From: Betaproteobacteria bacterium
GTDB lineage: Bacteria > Pseudomonadota > Gammaproteobacteria > Burkholderiales > Burkholderiaceae_C
Direction: 5' to 3'
Assembly: GCA_025356445.1 (NCBI GenBank)
Contig: JANXSZ010000024.1
Span: forward strand, 62,001-126,000
Length of the DNA stretch: 64,000 bases
Shown here: in pieces, positions 1 to 9,316 of the stretch
Layout: each line of letters opens with the position of its first letter
How positions within the stretch are numbered: position 1 is the stretch's first letter
Translations under genes and position numbers: made by a program
The notes under the pieces: generated by a model
What the model was told of the DNA's origin: nothing
The model's database searches: none
Seen by the model: only the letters and a program-made list of their open reading frames with translations

Positions 1-287
1 GATCAGGGCATTGGATCGGCGTTGGCTCTGGCGAACAGTTTCAGAGGCACTAAGGGCAATAGTGCATTGTCTGTGTATTTGCTTGTGGATTATTTGAACA
101 GGGTGCCGAGGTACTGTTTTTTGCGGGTACTGTCGTGTGGTTTTGGCAACGTTAGGCATTCCCAGTAAAGACACAATTCTTTACCAGGCAACGAGCTTGC
201 TGATAGTATTCATCTGGTTTGTTAGGTTTCGTGGTTGTGGTGACGGCGGGCGTTTACCGCACTGCATACAGTGTCGAGGGGACATGC
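1..287. other. Upstream region of the pil operon
   Basis: No recognisable gene is visible in this left-edge stretch. Plus-strand frame 1 is open from the edge to a TAA at 166-168 (55 codons), but its translation resembles nothing I know and it may be chance. No minus-strand start with a long frame is visible. A weak sigma-70-like pair, TTTACC (180-185) and TAGTAT (204-209) with 18-base spacing, could serve pilM. A Shine-Dalgarno-like GAGGGGA lies at 276-282. Confidence 0.5.
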
Positions 288-1367
288 TTGCTTGATTTTG
301 GGTCGTTTTTCAGTCGAGAGCCAGCCTCACTTTTGGGGTTGGATATCAGTTCGTCCAGCGTAAAGTTGGTTGAACTGAGCCGTAATAAAGCGGGTGTTTT
401 TGTGCTGGAGCGGTGCGCTATCGAGCCTCTGGAAGCCGGTTGGATCACCGACGGTAATGTTGAAAAATTTGACGAAGTTGCTGAGGCTGTTAGGCGTCTG
501 ATTAAAAAAAGCGGGACACGCACCAAAAACGTGGCCATGGCACTTCCTGCATCTGCGGTGATCACCAAAAAAATCGTGCTGCCCGGCGGCTTAAGTGATA
601 CGGAACTTGAGATTCAAGTTGAGTCTGAAGCTAACCAGTACATACCGTTCTCGTTAGATGAAGTCAGTTTAGATTTTTGTGTGGTGGGGCCTAGCGTTAA
701 TTCAGTCGGCGATGTCGATGTCTTGATTGCGGCATCACGCAAGGAAAAAGTACAAGATCGACAAGGATTGGCTGAGGCGGCAGGCTTAAAGCCCGTGATT
801 TTGGATGTGGAGTCTTATGCTTCTCGTTTGGCTACTGAACGATTGATCGAGAATTTTCCAGGTAAAGGTGTAGACACGCTGGTCGCCTTGTTTGAAGTTG
901 GTGCTTTCACTACCAGCATGCAAGCTATTCGGAATGGCGAGGTTTTGTATGACCGCGATCAGGCTTTTGGTGGTGCTCAGTTGACCCAGTTGATCGTTCG
1001 GCAGTACGGCTTTTCCAACGACGAGGCTGAGACCAAAAAGAGAACAGGCGAACTCCCTGAGGACTACGAAACCAGCGTGCTTAAGCCGTTTGTGGAAAGC
1101 CTCGCCCAAGAAATCGGCCGTGCATTGCAATTTTTCTTTACCAGTACACCCCACAATAAGGTGGATCATGTGATGTTGGCTGGTGGCTCTTCGTCGTTGC
1201 CTGGTTTATCTGAAGCGGTCATGCGCCAAACCAGTTTTGCCTGTAATTTGGTTAATCCGTTTGATGGTATGGAGATCGGCAGCGGCATCCGCGAAAACAA
1301 AATGCGGCGTGAAGCCCCTTCTTACCTGACATCCTGTGGTTTGGCGATGCGGAGATTTCTGCAGTGA
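288..1367 (+). CDS. pilM: Type IV pilus assembly ATPase-like protein PilM
   Basis: PilM is an actin-like cytoplasmic protein that binds ATP and the N-terminal tail of PilN, linking the pilus motor to the inner-membrane alignment complex. The N-terminal stretch GLDISSSSVKLVEL and the later AGGSSSLPGL segment are typical of the family. I place the start at TTG 288, five bases after GAGGGGA, which gives MLDFGSFF and 359 residues, close to the usual length of about 354. The frame is open back to TTG 219, but that extension has no family character. The stop overlaps the pilN start by four bases, so the two are probably translationally coupled. It is the first gene of pilMNOPQ. Confidence 0.93.
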   Translation: MLDFGSFFSREPASLLGLDISSSSVKLVELSRNKAGVFVLERCAIEPLEAGWITDGNVEKFDEVAEAVRRLIKKSGTRTKNVAMALPASAVITKKIVLPGGLSDTELEIQVESEANQYIPFSLDEVSLDFCVVGPSVNSVGDVDVLIAASRKEKVQDRQGLAEAAGLKPVILDVESYASRLATERLIENFPGKGVDTLVALFEVGAFTTSMQAIRNGEVLYDRDQAFGGAQLTQLIVRQYGFSNDEAETKKRTGELPEDYETSVLKPFVESLAQEIGRALQFFFTSTPHNKVDHVMLAGGSSSLPGLSEAVMRQTSFACNLVNPFDGMEIGSGIRENKMRREAPSYLTSCGLAMRRFLQ

Positions 1368-2002
1368 TTTTAATCAACCTGCTCCCGCACCGGGAGGCTG
1401 CGCGCAAGCTTCGTAGAGAAAGCTTTTTTGGCGCACTCGGTGCTTCTGTTGTTGTTGGCCTGCTGGTTGTTGGCCTGGTCTATCTGTGGTTTCAGTCACA
1501 AATCTCAAGCCAGCAAGGTCGTAATACCGTGTTGCAAACAGAGATTAAGCGTCTAGAAGTTCAAATCAAGGACATTGCGGCTCTTCAGGCCGAAATCACA
1601 GCGTTAAAAGCCCGTCAACAAGCGGTTGAGGATCTGCAAGCTGATCGAAATTTGCCTGTGCATTTGTTGAATGAACTGGTCAAGCAGCTACCGAGCGGGG
1701 TTTACATCAACAGCCTCAAACAAGAAAACCAGACTGTGACGTTTCAAGGCGTTGCTCAATCTAATGAACGTGTTTCCGAGTTGTTGCGTAATTTGTTAAA
1801 CAATAGCCCATGGCTTGAGCGTCCTGAATTGGTGGAGATTGTTGCGGGCACCGTTGCGCTAACCCCTCGTGACCAGCGTCGTGTGGCTAACTTCACCATT
1901 CGTGCTGGATTGGTTCGCGCCAGTGATGCACAGAAAACAGATGGGCAGCCCAGCGTACCGGGTGCGGCGTCAGGCGCTTCAAAACCAGCCAAAGTCAATT
2001 AA
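1364..2002 (+). CDS. pilN: Type IV pilus assembly protein PilN
   Basis: PilN is a bitopic inner-membrane protein that binds PilM by its cytoplasmic tail and pairs with PilO in the periplasm. The hallmark INLLPHRE sequence is at residues 3-10 and would be the PilM-binding motif. One hydrophobic segment follows (about residues 23-44), then a coiled-coil-like region (about 50-100) and a periplasmic domain. The start is GTG, overlapping the pilM stop as GTGA. At 212 residues it is of normal length. The C-terminal 20 residues or so are Ala/Gly/Ser/Pro-rich and probably disordered. Confidence 0.93.
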   Translation: MILINLLPHREAARKLRRESFFGALGASVVVGLLVVGLVYLWFQSQISSQQGRNTVLQTEIKRLEVQIKDIAALQAEITALKARQQAVEDLQADRNLPVHLLNELVKQLPSGVYINSLKQENQTVTFQGVAQSNERVSELLRNLLNNSPWLERPELVEIVAGTVALTPRDQRRVANFTIRAGLVRASDAQKTDGQPSVPGAASGASKPAKVN

Positions 2003-2072
2003 AGTGTCTTAAGTCTTGTGACTTTGACGCACCATAAAAACTTTTTATCCCAAGCATTTAATTCACGCAGTT

Positions 2073-2750
2073 ATGGCAGACAAGCTAGCGCTCAAAGTTG
2101 ATTTTTCTGAATTGCAGGCACGAATTCAGGCGCAGTTTCGCGAGCTCAATCCCAACGATCCTTCGTCGTGGCCGAGTTTGCCCAAATATGCGTTGTACTT
2201 TGCCTTGGCTGCACTTGTCATTGCAGGGCTTTGGTTTACGTGGCTCAGTACATACAACGAAGAGTTGGATGCTGAGCGTGCCAAAGAGATCGTGCTGCGT
2301 GAGGACTACAAGAAAAAATTAGCCCAAGCCGTGAATTTGGATGCGCTCAAAAAGCAACGTGAACAAGTTCAGCAGTACGTGATACAGCTTGAAAAGCAGT
2401 TGCCCAGCAAGGCAGAGATGGATGCACTCTTGTCTGATGTCAATCAAGCAGGCTTGGGCCGAAGTCTCCAATTCGACTTGTTTCGTCCTGGTCAGGTTGT
2501 TGTCAAAGACTACTATGCGGAATTGCCTATCGCTGTGCGTGTGACGGGAAAGTACCACGACATTGGCGCATTTGCATCTGACGTGGCGCATCTGTCGCGC
2601 ATCGTGACGTTAAATAACCTCACCGTTCTTCCTGCAGCGGCCAAAGATGGAACGCTGGTGATGGATGCCACTGCGAAAACCTTTCGCTATTTGGACTCGG
2701 ACGAAGTTGCTGCCCAGCGTAAGGCTGCTGCACCAGGGGCTAAAAAATGA
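2073..2750 (+). CDS. pilO: Type IV pilus assembly protein PilO
   Basis: PilO forms heterodimers with PilN and passes the inner-membrane platform signal to PilP and PilQ. The 225-residue product has a cytoplasmic N-terminus of about 40 residues and a single membrane segment around residues 43-60. A coiled coil rich in Glu/Lys/Gln follows (about 65-115), and the C-terminal periplasmic domain matches the PilO family. The ATG at 2073 is the first in frame. A 70-base gap separates it from pilN, the only real gap in pilMNOPQ. Its stop overlaps the pilP start (ATGA). Confidence 0.93.
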   Translation: MADKLALKVDFSELQARIQAQFRELNPNDPSSWPSLPKYALYFALAALVIAGLWFTWLSTYNEELDAERAKEIVLREDYKKKLAQAVNLDALKKQREQVQQYVIQLEKQLPSKAEMDALLSDVNQAGLGRSLQFDLFRPGQVVVKDYYAELPIAVRVTGKYHDIGAFASDVAHLSRIVTLNNLTVLPAAAKDGTLVMDATAKTFRYLDSDEVAAQRKAAAPGAKK

Positions 2751-3292
2751 GGTGCTGTATTTTTTCATTGGCAATGGTCGTTATGGGAGGGGGGCTTTCT
2801 GCTTGCAGTGCTGTAGATGACGATGGCTTGCAGGCTTGGATGAACGAGCAGCGTATGCAAGCTAAACCGCGTGTGACACCCATTCCTGAGCCAAAAAAAT
2901 TCACACCTCAAGCCTATACCGAAGAGGGGACGGTTGATCCGTACAGTTTTTTAAAGTTATCTCAGGCATTTAAGAAAGACTCGTCGCAATCATTGGCCAA
3001 TGCCGCATTAATCACGCCCGAGCTAAATCGCCGTAAAGAAGCTCTGGAAGCCATGCCTCTGGATGTTATGTCTATGGTCGGTAGCATCGTGAAAGACGGT
3101 CGTCCTATGGCGCTTGTCAAAGTGGACAATTTGCTTTACCAAATTCGTGTGGGAAACTATCTCGGTCAAAACTATGGACTTGTGACGAAGGTGGATGAAA
3201 CTGAAGTGCGTTTACGAGAAATTGTGCAAGATGCAGCAGGCGAGTGGACGGAGCGCCCTGCAACATTGCAATTGCAAGAAAGAACAAAATGA
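2747..3292 (+). CDS. pilP: Type IV pilus lipoprotein PilP
   Basis: PilP is an inner-membrane-anchored lipoprotein that connects PilN/PilO to the periplasmic N domains of PilQ. The signal peptide ends in a lipobox LSAC with the acylated cysteine at residue 20. A proline-rich linker follows (TPIPEPKKFTPQ), then a compact C-terminal domain with the LVKVDNLLYQIRVGNYLGQN segment typical of PilP. At 181 residues the length is normal. The start overlaps the pilO stop and the stop overlaps the preferred pilQ start, so tight coupling is likely. Confidence 0.93.
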   Translation: MRCCIFSLAMVVMGGGLSACSAVDDDGLQAWMNEQRMQAKPRVTPIPEPKKFTPQAYTEEGTVDPYSFLKLSQAFKKDSSQSLANAALITPELNRRKEALEAMPLDVMSMVGSIVKDGRPMALVKVDNLLYQIRVGNYLGQNYGLVTKVDETEVRLREIVQDAAGEWTERPATLQLQERTK

Positions 3293-5418
3293 AAAATTCT
3301 GCGCAAACAGTCCACCGTGGGTGGTGTCGGGCGGTGGCTGCATTGATTTTTGTCACTGTACCTTTGCTTGTTTCTGCCCAAGGCATGATTGAGTCCGTCA
3401 CCGGTTCTGTACAAGCTGGCGTTGAAGTTGTGCGTATCGATGTCTCTGCAGCCTTGGCAGCGATTCCTACAGGATTCACCATTCAGTCACCTGCACGGAT
3501 TGCATTGGATTTTCCCGGTGTCGGGAACGGTCTCGGTCGTTCAGCGGTTGAAATCAACCAAGGCAATGTGAAATCGGTCAGTGTGATCCAAGCCGGCGAG
3601 CGTACCCGTGTTGTGCTTAACCTCAAGCAGGCGACAGCTTACAAGGCTGAATGGAAAGGCAATTCACTTTGGGTTGTATTAGACCCCGTGGCGGGTGCTG
3701 CACCCGTAGCCAGTGCCGTTTCAGTCTTTGCTGAAAACCGAAATCCTGAAAATCTACCGCTGAAAGACATCGATTTTCGACGGGGTTTGGACAATGTTGG
3801 TCGAATCATTGTTGCACTACCTAACAACCAAGTCGGCGTGGATATTCGTCAACAAGGTCAAACACTGGTTGTTGAGTTTCTGAAATCTTCATTGCCAGAA
3901 GGATTACGCCGGCGTTTGGATGTGGCGGATTTTGGTACCCCTGTACAAACTGTCACTGCTTTTTCCATCGGAGATCGGGTGCGCATGGTGATTGAACCCA
4001 AGGGGCAGTGGGAGCACAGCGCTTACCAAACTGACAATCAGTTTGTGGTGGAGGTTAGAAATCAAAAAATTGATCCCGCAAAATTGACGCAAGGCCCTGG
4101 ATTCACAGGTGAAAAGTTGTCGCTCAATTTTCAAAATATTGATGTTCGCTCTCTGCTGCAAGTGATTGCCGATTTCACTAATTTCAACATCATCACATCA
4201 GATTCAGTTATGGGAGCCGTCACGCTGCGGTTGAAAGATGTGCCGTGGGATCAGGCTTTGGACATCATCATGCAAGCCAAAGGCTTGGGTATGCGTAAAA
4301 CAGACAGTGTGCTGTGGATTGCGCCTAAAGAAGAACTGAATGCCAAAGAAAAATTAGAGCTAGAGTCACGTGCTGCAATACAGAGTCTTGAGCCTCTGCG
4401 TACGCAATCTTTTCAACTGAACTACACCCGTGCTGCTGATATTGCATTGCAAATTGCACCTCCTGCGAGTGGTGTCAACGCCAGTGCCCGCATGCTTTCT
4501 GTACGCGGTAGCATTATTGCGGAGCCTCGTACCAACCAGCTGTTTGTGACAGACATCGGCAGTCGTCTTGAACAAATTCAAGTGATGATAGGTAAGCTCG
4601 ATATCGCGGTGCGTCAAGTGTTGATCGAAGCAAGGATTGTTGAGGCCAAAGATACATTTGGTAAGTCACTGGGGGTGCGTCTGGGTGCAACGGATCAACG
4701 TGCACAAAATGGTGGCACTGGCGGTTATCAGGTTGTGGGTGGGAACAGCGTAGCTTTTGGTACCAATTATGGCAATGTAGTCGCGAGCAGTGGTGCTGGT
4801 GGAACAGTTGATACCAGCAGTAATTTTGTCAATCTGCCCGCTATTGGCCAAAATGGTTACGGCGCTGCCAGTTTTGCAGTATCAATCTTTAATGCAGCTG
4901 CTAATCGATTTTTGAATTTGGAAATTTCTGCACTTGAAGCCGATGGCAAAGGAAAGGAAGTTGCCAGTCCAAGAGTGGTAACTGCCAATCAAACTAAAGC
5001 ATTGATCGAACAAGGGACGGAATTGCCCTACCAAGTTGCAACGTCCAGTGGTGCAACTTCAATTGCTTTTCGAAAGGCAAATCTCAAGCTCGAAGTAACA
5101 CCCCAAATTACCCCTGAAGGTAATATTATTTTGGATTTGGATGTAAATAAGGATACGGTTGGTGCATCCACTGCTTCAGGTTTTGCTATTGATACAAAGC
5201 ATATTAAGACGCAAGTTTTGGTTGAGAACGGTGGTACTGTTGTTATTGGTGGTATTTTTACTTTGACAGAATCGGAAACTGAAAATAGAGTTCCTGTCTT
5301 GGGTGATATTCCTTATTTGGGGAATTTATTTAAAAATAAATCTAAAAACACAAGTAAGAGTGAGTTGTTGATATTTATAACGCCAAAAATGCTGGCGGAT
5401 CTTGCTGCTGCACGTTGA
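3289..5418 (+). CDS. pilQ: Type IV pilus secretin PilQ
   Basis: PilQ is the outer-membrane secretin through which the pilus passes. I prefer ATG 3289, which overlaps the pilP stop (ATGA) and begins with a signal peptide ending near LLVSAQG. A frame-extending GTG at 3244 would spoil it. In order: two AMIN-like peptidoglycan-binding domains (about residues 30-250), an N0/STN-type domain (about 265-340), a secretin N1 domain (about 360-440), and the secretin core, including VPVLGDIPYLGNLFKNKS near the C-terminus. Length is 709 residues. The last 350 bases or so are much more AT-rich than the rest (17 G+C in 60 at 5281-5340), a composition shared with the next gene. Confidence 0.94.
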   Translation: MKNSAQTVHRGWCRAVAALIFVTVPLLVSAQGMIESVTGSVQAGVEVVRIDVSAALAAIPTGFTIQSPARIALDFPGVGNGLGRSAVEINQGNVKSVSVIQAGERTRVVLNLKQATAYKAEWKGNSLWVVLDPVAGAAPVASAVSVFAENRNPENLPLKDIDFRRGLDNVGRIIVALPNNQVGVDIRQQGQTLVVEFLKSSLPEGLRRRLDVADFGTPVQTVTAFSIGDRVRMVIEPKGQWEHSAYQTDNQFVVEVRNQKIDPAKLTQGPGFTGEKLSLNFQNIDVRSLLQVIADFTNFNIITSDSVMGAVTLRLKDVPWDQALDIIMQAKGLGMRKTDSVLWIAPKEELNAKEKLELESRAAIQSLEPLRTQSFQLNYTRAADIALQIAPPASGVNASARMLSVRGSIIAEPRTNQLFVTDIGSRLEQIQVMIGKLDIAVRQVLIEARIVEAKDTFGKSLGVRLGATDQRAQNGGTGGYQVVGGNSVAFGTNYGNVVASSGAGGTVDTSSNFVNLPAIGQNGYGAASFAVSIFNAAANRFLNLEISALEADGKGKEVASPRVVTANQTKALIEQGTELPYQVATSSGATSIAFRKANLKLEVTPQITPEGNIILDLDVNKDTVGASTASGFAIDTKHIKTQVLVENGGTVVIGGIFTLTESETENRVPVLGDIPYLGNLFKNKSKNTSKSELLIFITPKMLADLAAAR

Positions 5419-5442
5419 ATTATTTAGGTTTTATTTGATATT

Positions 5443-7491
5443 ATGATTAATTTTTTTAAAGCGTGTGTAGTTGTTTTTGTTGGATTACTTTTGGTCGCTT
5501 GTGGAGGTGGAGGTGGTAGTTCTGGTTCGTCGGTATCAACCACGACTACTACAGTAGTGAATACGGTAACCTTAAAAGTATCTGATTTTGTAATCTCTAC
5601 AGATAAAGTTGTACTTAACAGTGCAGGGGCCGATAAGATTGTTGTCACTGTAGTTGCGTTAGATACTTCTCGAAATATTGTTGTTGGTAGCGATGTGAAA
5701 ATGACTGTAGATAAAAATGCAGTTCTTACACCTGTTGGAACTGCAGTTACAGATACAGCAGGATCATATGCCGCAAATTTAACTGTAGGTTCAGATAAAT
5801 CTGATAGAACGTTAACTATTCAAGTTACCGTTAATGGTATTGTGAAAAATATCTTTCTCCAAGTTTCTGCTATACCTATAGTTGCAGTAAGTGCGGCAAC
5901 CTTGAAGGTAACCGATTTTGTTTTGTATACTGATAAAAATCTATTGAAAAACAATGGAACCGATAAAGTTGTAGTAACAGCCGTAGCCTTGGATGCATCT
6001 CGAAATATAGTGGTTGGTAGTGATGTACGAATGACGGTTGACCAAAATGCAGTGCTTACACCTGTTGGGTCTTCTACAACTGATGCAACAGGATCTTATG
6101 CTGGAGCTATAACTATTGGCTCTGATAAATCAGATAGATCACTTATTGTTCAGGCCACTATTAACGGTATTGTAAAACGTACATCTGTTCAAATTACAGG
6201 TAGTAAACTCAGTTTGCAAATTAGTCCTTTGGTTCCGTTGGCTGGGCAGGTTATTGGTGTATTGGCAAATCTCCTTGATTTTTCAGGTAACGCTATTCCA
6301 AATGCCCAAATTATATTGGGAGGTGATATTCCTGCATTTCAAGGAAAAGTTATTTTGACTGATTCGTTTGGATCAGGCACCACTACATTGGCTGCTCCAT
6401 CTGTTTCAGGGGGGTATACTATTAATGCCTCTGGTTCAGGTGTTGTTTCTGTTGATTATCCTATTCGCGTTACAGTTGCAAATTCTAATCCAATTTCGAC
6501 TATTCCATCAGGTATAACGCCATCTCTTGCTGCAGCGCCAAATGTTTTATCTGTTAACTCTCCTGGTTCAATTAGCAGTAAATCTACATTGCGATTTCTT
6601 ATGCTTGATAGTTTAAATGCTGGTGTACCCAATGTTCGTGTGAAATTTAAGGATATTACAACGGGATTGCCTCTTGTTGGTGCATCTATTTCTCCTTTGA
6701 ATCAAATTGTGTACACAAATGAGAGTGGTGTTGCTACTGCTCAATATATTACAGGCCAAAATACAAGTCCAACTAATGGTGTATTTGTCCGTGCCTGTTA
6801 TTCACCTATTGATTTTATATCTGATAGTGATTGTCCTCAGCATGTCGATACAACGTTAACTGTGGCTGGTCAATCTTTGGCAGTATCTATTGGTGATGAT
6901 AATCTTTTGACAAAAGGTTCAGGTGGTGCAACTTATATTAAGAAATTTGTGGTTACAGTTGCCGATTCGGCAGGTAAGGCTATTGCAAATGCACCAGTCG
7001 ATATATTGGTTGATTTGACTCATTATGCCAAATCTTTAGATTACTCATTGATCCCAGCTCAAGTTCCTTCTGCATATACACCTACCGATATGGGTATTCT
7101 CCGCAGCCCTCCTTCAATCAGCCTTGGCGTATGGTGCCCCAATGAGGATCAAAACAGAAATGGTTTTAGTGATCCGGGTGAGAATATTGATGGTAGCGTT
7201 GACGGAAATGGGCAGGCTACATTGCAGCCTCGTAAAAGCGATTTAATCATAAGTTATGTTGACCCTGCAGTAACAAGTACAAATGCCAGCGGAATTCTAT
7301 TGGTTCAAATTGAATATTCGCAACGTTTTGCTCGATGGTTGGCTTATACGGTTCGAGTTACTGCCAATGTAGGTGGATCGCAAGGTACAAATGAGCGTCG
7401 ATTTGTAACTAATTTCGTTGAAGGTGATCAAGTAAATGGATCATTCTTGTTTCCTCCTTATGGAATCAACTCTTGTGCGGTAGCTAATTAA
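5443..7491 (+). CDS. Putative surface lipoprotein with tandem Ig-like repeats
   Basis: I do not recognise a named family. The 682-residue product starts with a lipoprotein signal peptide (lipobox LVAC, Cys20), followed by a Gly/Ser/Thr-rich linker. Residues 41-141 and 151-251 are two copies of one module with an exact 110-residue period (for example SRNIVVGSDV and NAVLTPVG in both). Their beta-strand-rich, Gly/Asp-containing character suggests bacterial Ig-like (Big/invasin-type) domains. Further weaker domains follow. A Cys-containing Asn/Asp-rich stretch (PNEDQNRNGFSDPGENIDG) may bind calcium. The gene is AT-rich (22 G+C in 60 at 5581-5640), unlike the aro genes downstream. It lies 24 bases after pilQ, so co-expression with pili is inferred, and it could be a secreted adhesin. 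Confidence 0.6.
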   Translation: MINFFKACVVVFVGLLLVACGGGGGSSGSSVSTTTTTVVNTVTLKVSDFVISTDKVVLNSAGADKIVVTVVALDTSRNIVVGSDVKMTVDKNAVLTPVGTAVTDTAGSYAANLTVGSDKSDRTLTIQVTVNGIVKNIFLQVSAIPIVAVSAATLKVTDFVLYTDKNLLKNNGTDKVVVTAVALDASRNIVVGSDVRMTVDQNAVLTPVGSSTTDATGSYAGAITIGSDKSDRSLIVQATINGIVKRTSVQITGSKLSLQISPLVPLAGQVIGVLANLLDFSGNAIPNAQIILGGDIPAFQGKVILTDSFGSGTTTLAAPSVSGGYTINASGSGVVSVDYPIRVTVANSNPISTIPSGITPSLAAAPNVLSVNSPGSISSKSTLRFLMLDSLNAGVPNVRVKFKDITTGLPLVGASISPLNQIVYTNESGVATAQYITGQNTSPTNGVFVRACYSPIDFISDSDCPQHVDTTLTVAGQSLAVSIGDDNLLTKGSGGATYIKKFVVTVADSAGKAIANAPVDILVDLTHYAKSLDYSLIPAQVPSAYTPTDMGILRSPPSISLGVWCPNEDQNRNGFSDPGENIDGSVDGNGQATLQPRKSDLIISYVDPAVTSTNASGILLVQIEYSQRFARWLAYTVRVTANVGGSQGTNERRFVTNFVEGDQVNGSFLFPPYGINSCAVAN

Positions 7492-7537
7492 GAGTTAAAC
7501 ACACGCATATTGTGTTGCAGTAATTTGAGATTGTTGA

Positions 7538-9316
7538 ATGAAGATGATTTTTCGTATGTTGTTTGTGGTGGTAGTCGCTATGCTCACTGCCTGTGGCGGT
7601 GCTTCCGACGATGACGCTGCGCTGGTAACTCAGCTCAATGTGCCAGGCACTGGCTCCACCATGTTGCTGAAGTTGACGGATGCTTCAGGCACCGTTATCA
7701 CTAACAACACGGTTGACCTCAATTCCACCGCCTACTTCGTCCAAGGGCAGTTACGCGACAGCACGGGCGTGCCGCTGCCTAATCAACTCGTCACCTTCAC
7801 TACCGATCCCGCTTACGGTTCATTCGTTAACGGGACGACCACCGTGGTTGCCGCAACACCTACTGGCACAGTCACGGTATCCCGTTTTTCCGGCAAGAGT
7901 GATGCCACCACTGGCATTGTCAAGGTTCAATTGGTTGGTACTGCCTTGGGGGCTGCCAACCTTGCTGCCACGACGAAAGTGAATACTGTTCAATTAACAA
8001 CAAATCTCTCTTACCAAGTCAACTCGCTTGCTGCTGCGGTACCTGCAAGCATTGCCTTTTCGGCCGCAGTTCCTGCTCAAATAGTGATTTCAACTTCTAC
8101 CGCTGGTGCTAGGCAGTCGACCGTCAAGTTCAAGGTGGCGAACCAAGCAGGTGTCGGGGTTAGCAGTCAATCTGTGAGGTTGACCCTGGATACCCAGTCC
8201 TTGACTGCGGGTGTCACTTTCATCACTGCCACTGGCAGTAGCAGCACTGAGACGCAAACGGTGTTGTCAGATATTGACGGTATCGCTCAAATCGTAGTGA
8301 ATGCTGGCACGTTGCCCACGGGTGTTGTGGTTACAGCCGTACTGGTATCCAATCCAACGGTTAAAGCTTCTTCTGCCGGTTTGTCCATCAGTAGCGGACG
8401 GATCAGTCAAAAGTCCATGTCTATTTCGGCGACCAAGACGGTGGTTGAGGCTTTCAAAGTGGATGGTGTTTCAACCGAATTGACCATCATCGCCACGGAC
8501 AGGTTGGGCAATCCTATCCCGCCTGGTACGGTGATGAACTTTGTCACTTCGCATGGGTTGATCGGTACTTTTGTCACAGGAACCACCAGTTCGATTTTGA
8601 CCAATACCTTGACCGGCACAGCAATTGAGGTGGTGACCAGCATCATTACCGACTCTAAAGGCTCGTGTACCTTGAGTGCATCGTCTTCCTGCAAGGTGAA
8701 GCTGATAAGTTCTGGGGTACGGCCTGCGAATGGTCGTGTAACTGTGCTGGCTTATGCCGATGGTGAAGAGGAGTTTAAAGATTTGAACGGCAACAACCAA
8801 TGGGATATTGGCGAGCCTTTCATCGATTTGGGACAGGCGTATCTGGATACCAACGCAAATTTTGTCTTCGATTTTGGTGTCGATCAGTCCATACCTGGTG
8901 GTAACGCGGGTACCTCACCGTGCATTGGTACCGACATCAGTATTGTTAATACCTGTGATGCCACTTGGAGTAACTTCATTCGTGTGCGTCAACGCTTTGA
9001 GGTGATATGGGCTACCTCACAGGCCAGAATTACGCAGGTCGGTACACGTACCATCTCGTCTTTTGCAATGACCGTGACTGACTTGAACGGTAATCCGATG
9101 GCAGCAGGTACCACTGTCGCAGCCGAACTCATTTTGACTGCAACCTCCAAGGGTACCTGTAAGATTTTGAGTCAACCCTCATCAGACTCTGATTCCACGG
9201 TGGTTGGAAACTATGGAATGCTTCTCAATGGAGATCCAGACTGCGCCTCGGTATTGATCAAGACTACCGTCACTTCCCAGCCATCAGGCTTCACGACCGT
9301 CAAGTTCTTCAATTGA
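7538..9316 (+). CDS. Putative Ig-like lipoprotein, second of the pair
   Basis: The family is not recognised. The 592-residue product has a signal peptide with lipobox LTAC (Cys19) followed by CGGASDDD. The remainder is beta-rich, with repeated VKFKV/VTTV-type strands and segments such as RLGNPIPPGTVMNFVTSHGLIGTF that resemble bacterial Ig-like domain repeats. Near residues 410-450 an Asp/Asn-rich stretch (DLNGNNQWDIGEPF, then LDTNANFVFDFG) looks like calcium-binding loops. Its organisation parallels the preceding gene, though composition is nearer 50% G+C and sequence identity is low. The stop overlaps the aroK TTG start (TTGA), tying it into the pil-aro transcript. Surface or periplasmic location is inferred. 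Confidence 0.6.
   Translation: MKMIFRMLFVVVVAMLTACGGASDDDAALVTQLNVPGTGSTMLLKLTDASGTVITNNTVDLNSTAYFVQGQLRDSTGVPLPNQLVTFTTDPAYGSFVNGTTTVVAATPTGTVTVSRFSGKSDATTGIVKVQLVGTALGAANLAATTKVNTVQLTTNLSYQVNSLAAAVPASIAFSAAVPAQIVISTSTAGARQSTVKFKVANQAGVGVSSQSVRLTLDTQSLTAGVTFITATGSSSTETQTVLSDIDGIAQIVVNAGTLPTGVVVTAVLVSNPTVKASSAGLSISSGRISQKSMSISATKTVVEAFKVDGVSTELTIIATDRLGNPIPPGTVMNFVTSHGLIGTFVTGTTSSILTNTLTGTAIEVVTSIITDSKGSCTLSASSSCKVKLISSGVRPANGRVTVLAYADGEEEFKDLNGNNQWDIGEPFIDLGQAYLDTNANFVFDFGVDQSIPGGNAGTSPCIGTDISIVNTCDATWSNFIRVRQRFEVIWATSQARITQVGTRTISSFAMTVTDLNGNPMAAGTTVAAELILTATSKGTCKILSQPSSDSDSTVVGNYGMLLNGDPDCASVLIKTTVTSQPSGFTTVKFFN

Noticed and set aside
1-168. Open frame running in from the left edge
   Set aside because: It has only 55 codons with no recognisable sequence and could be chance, so it was not called as a gene.
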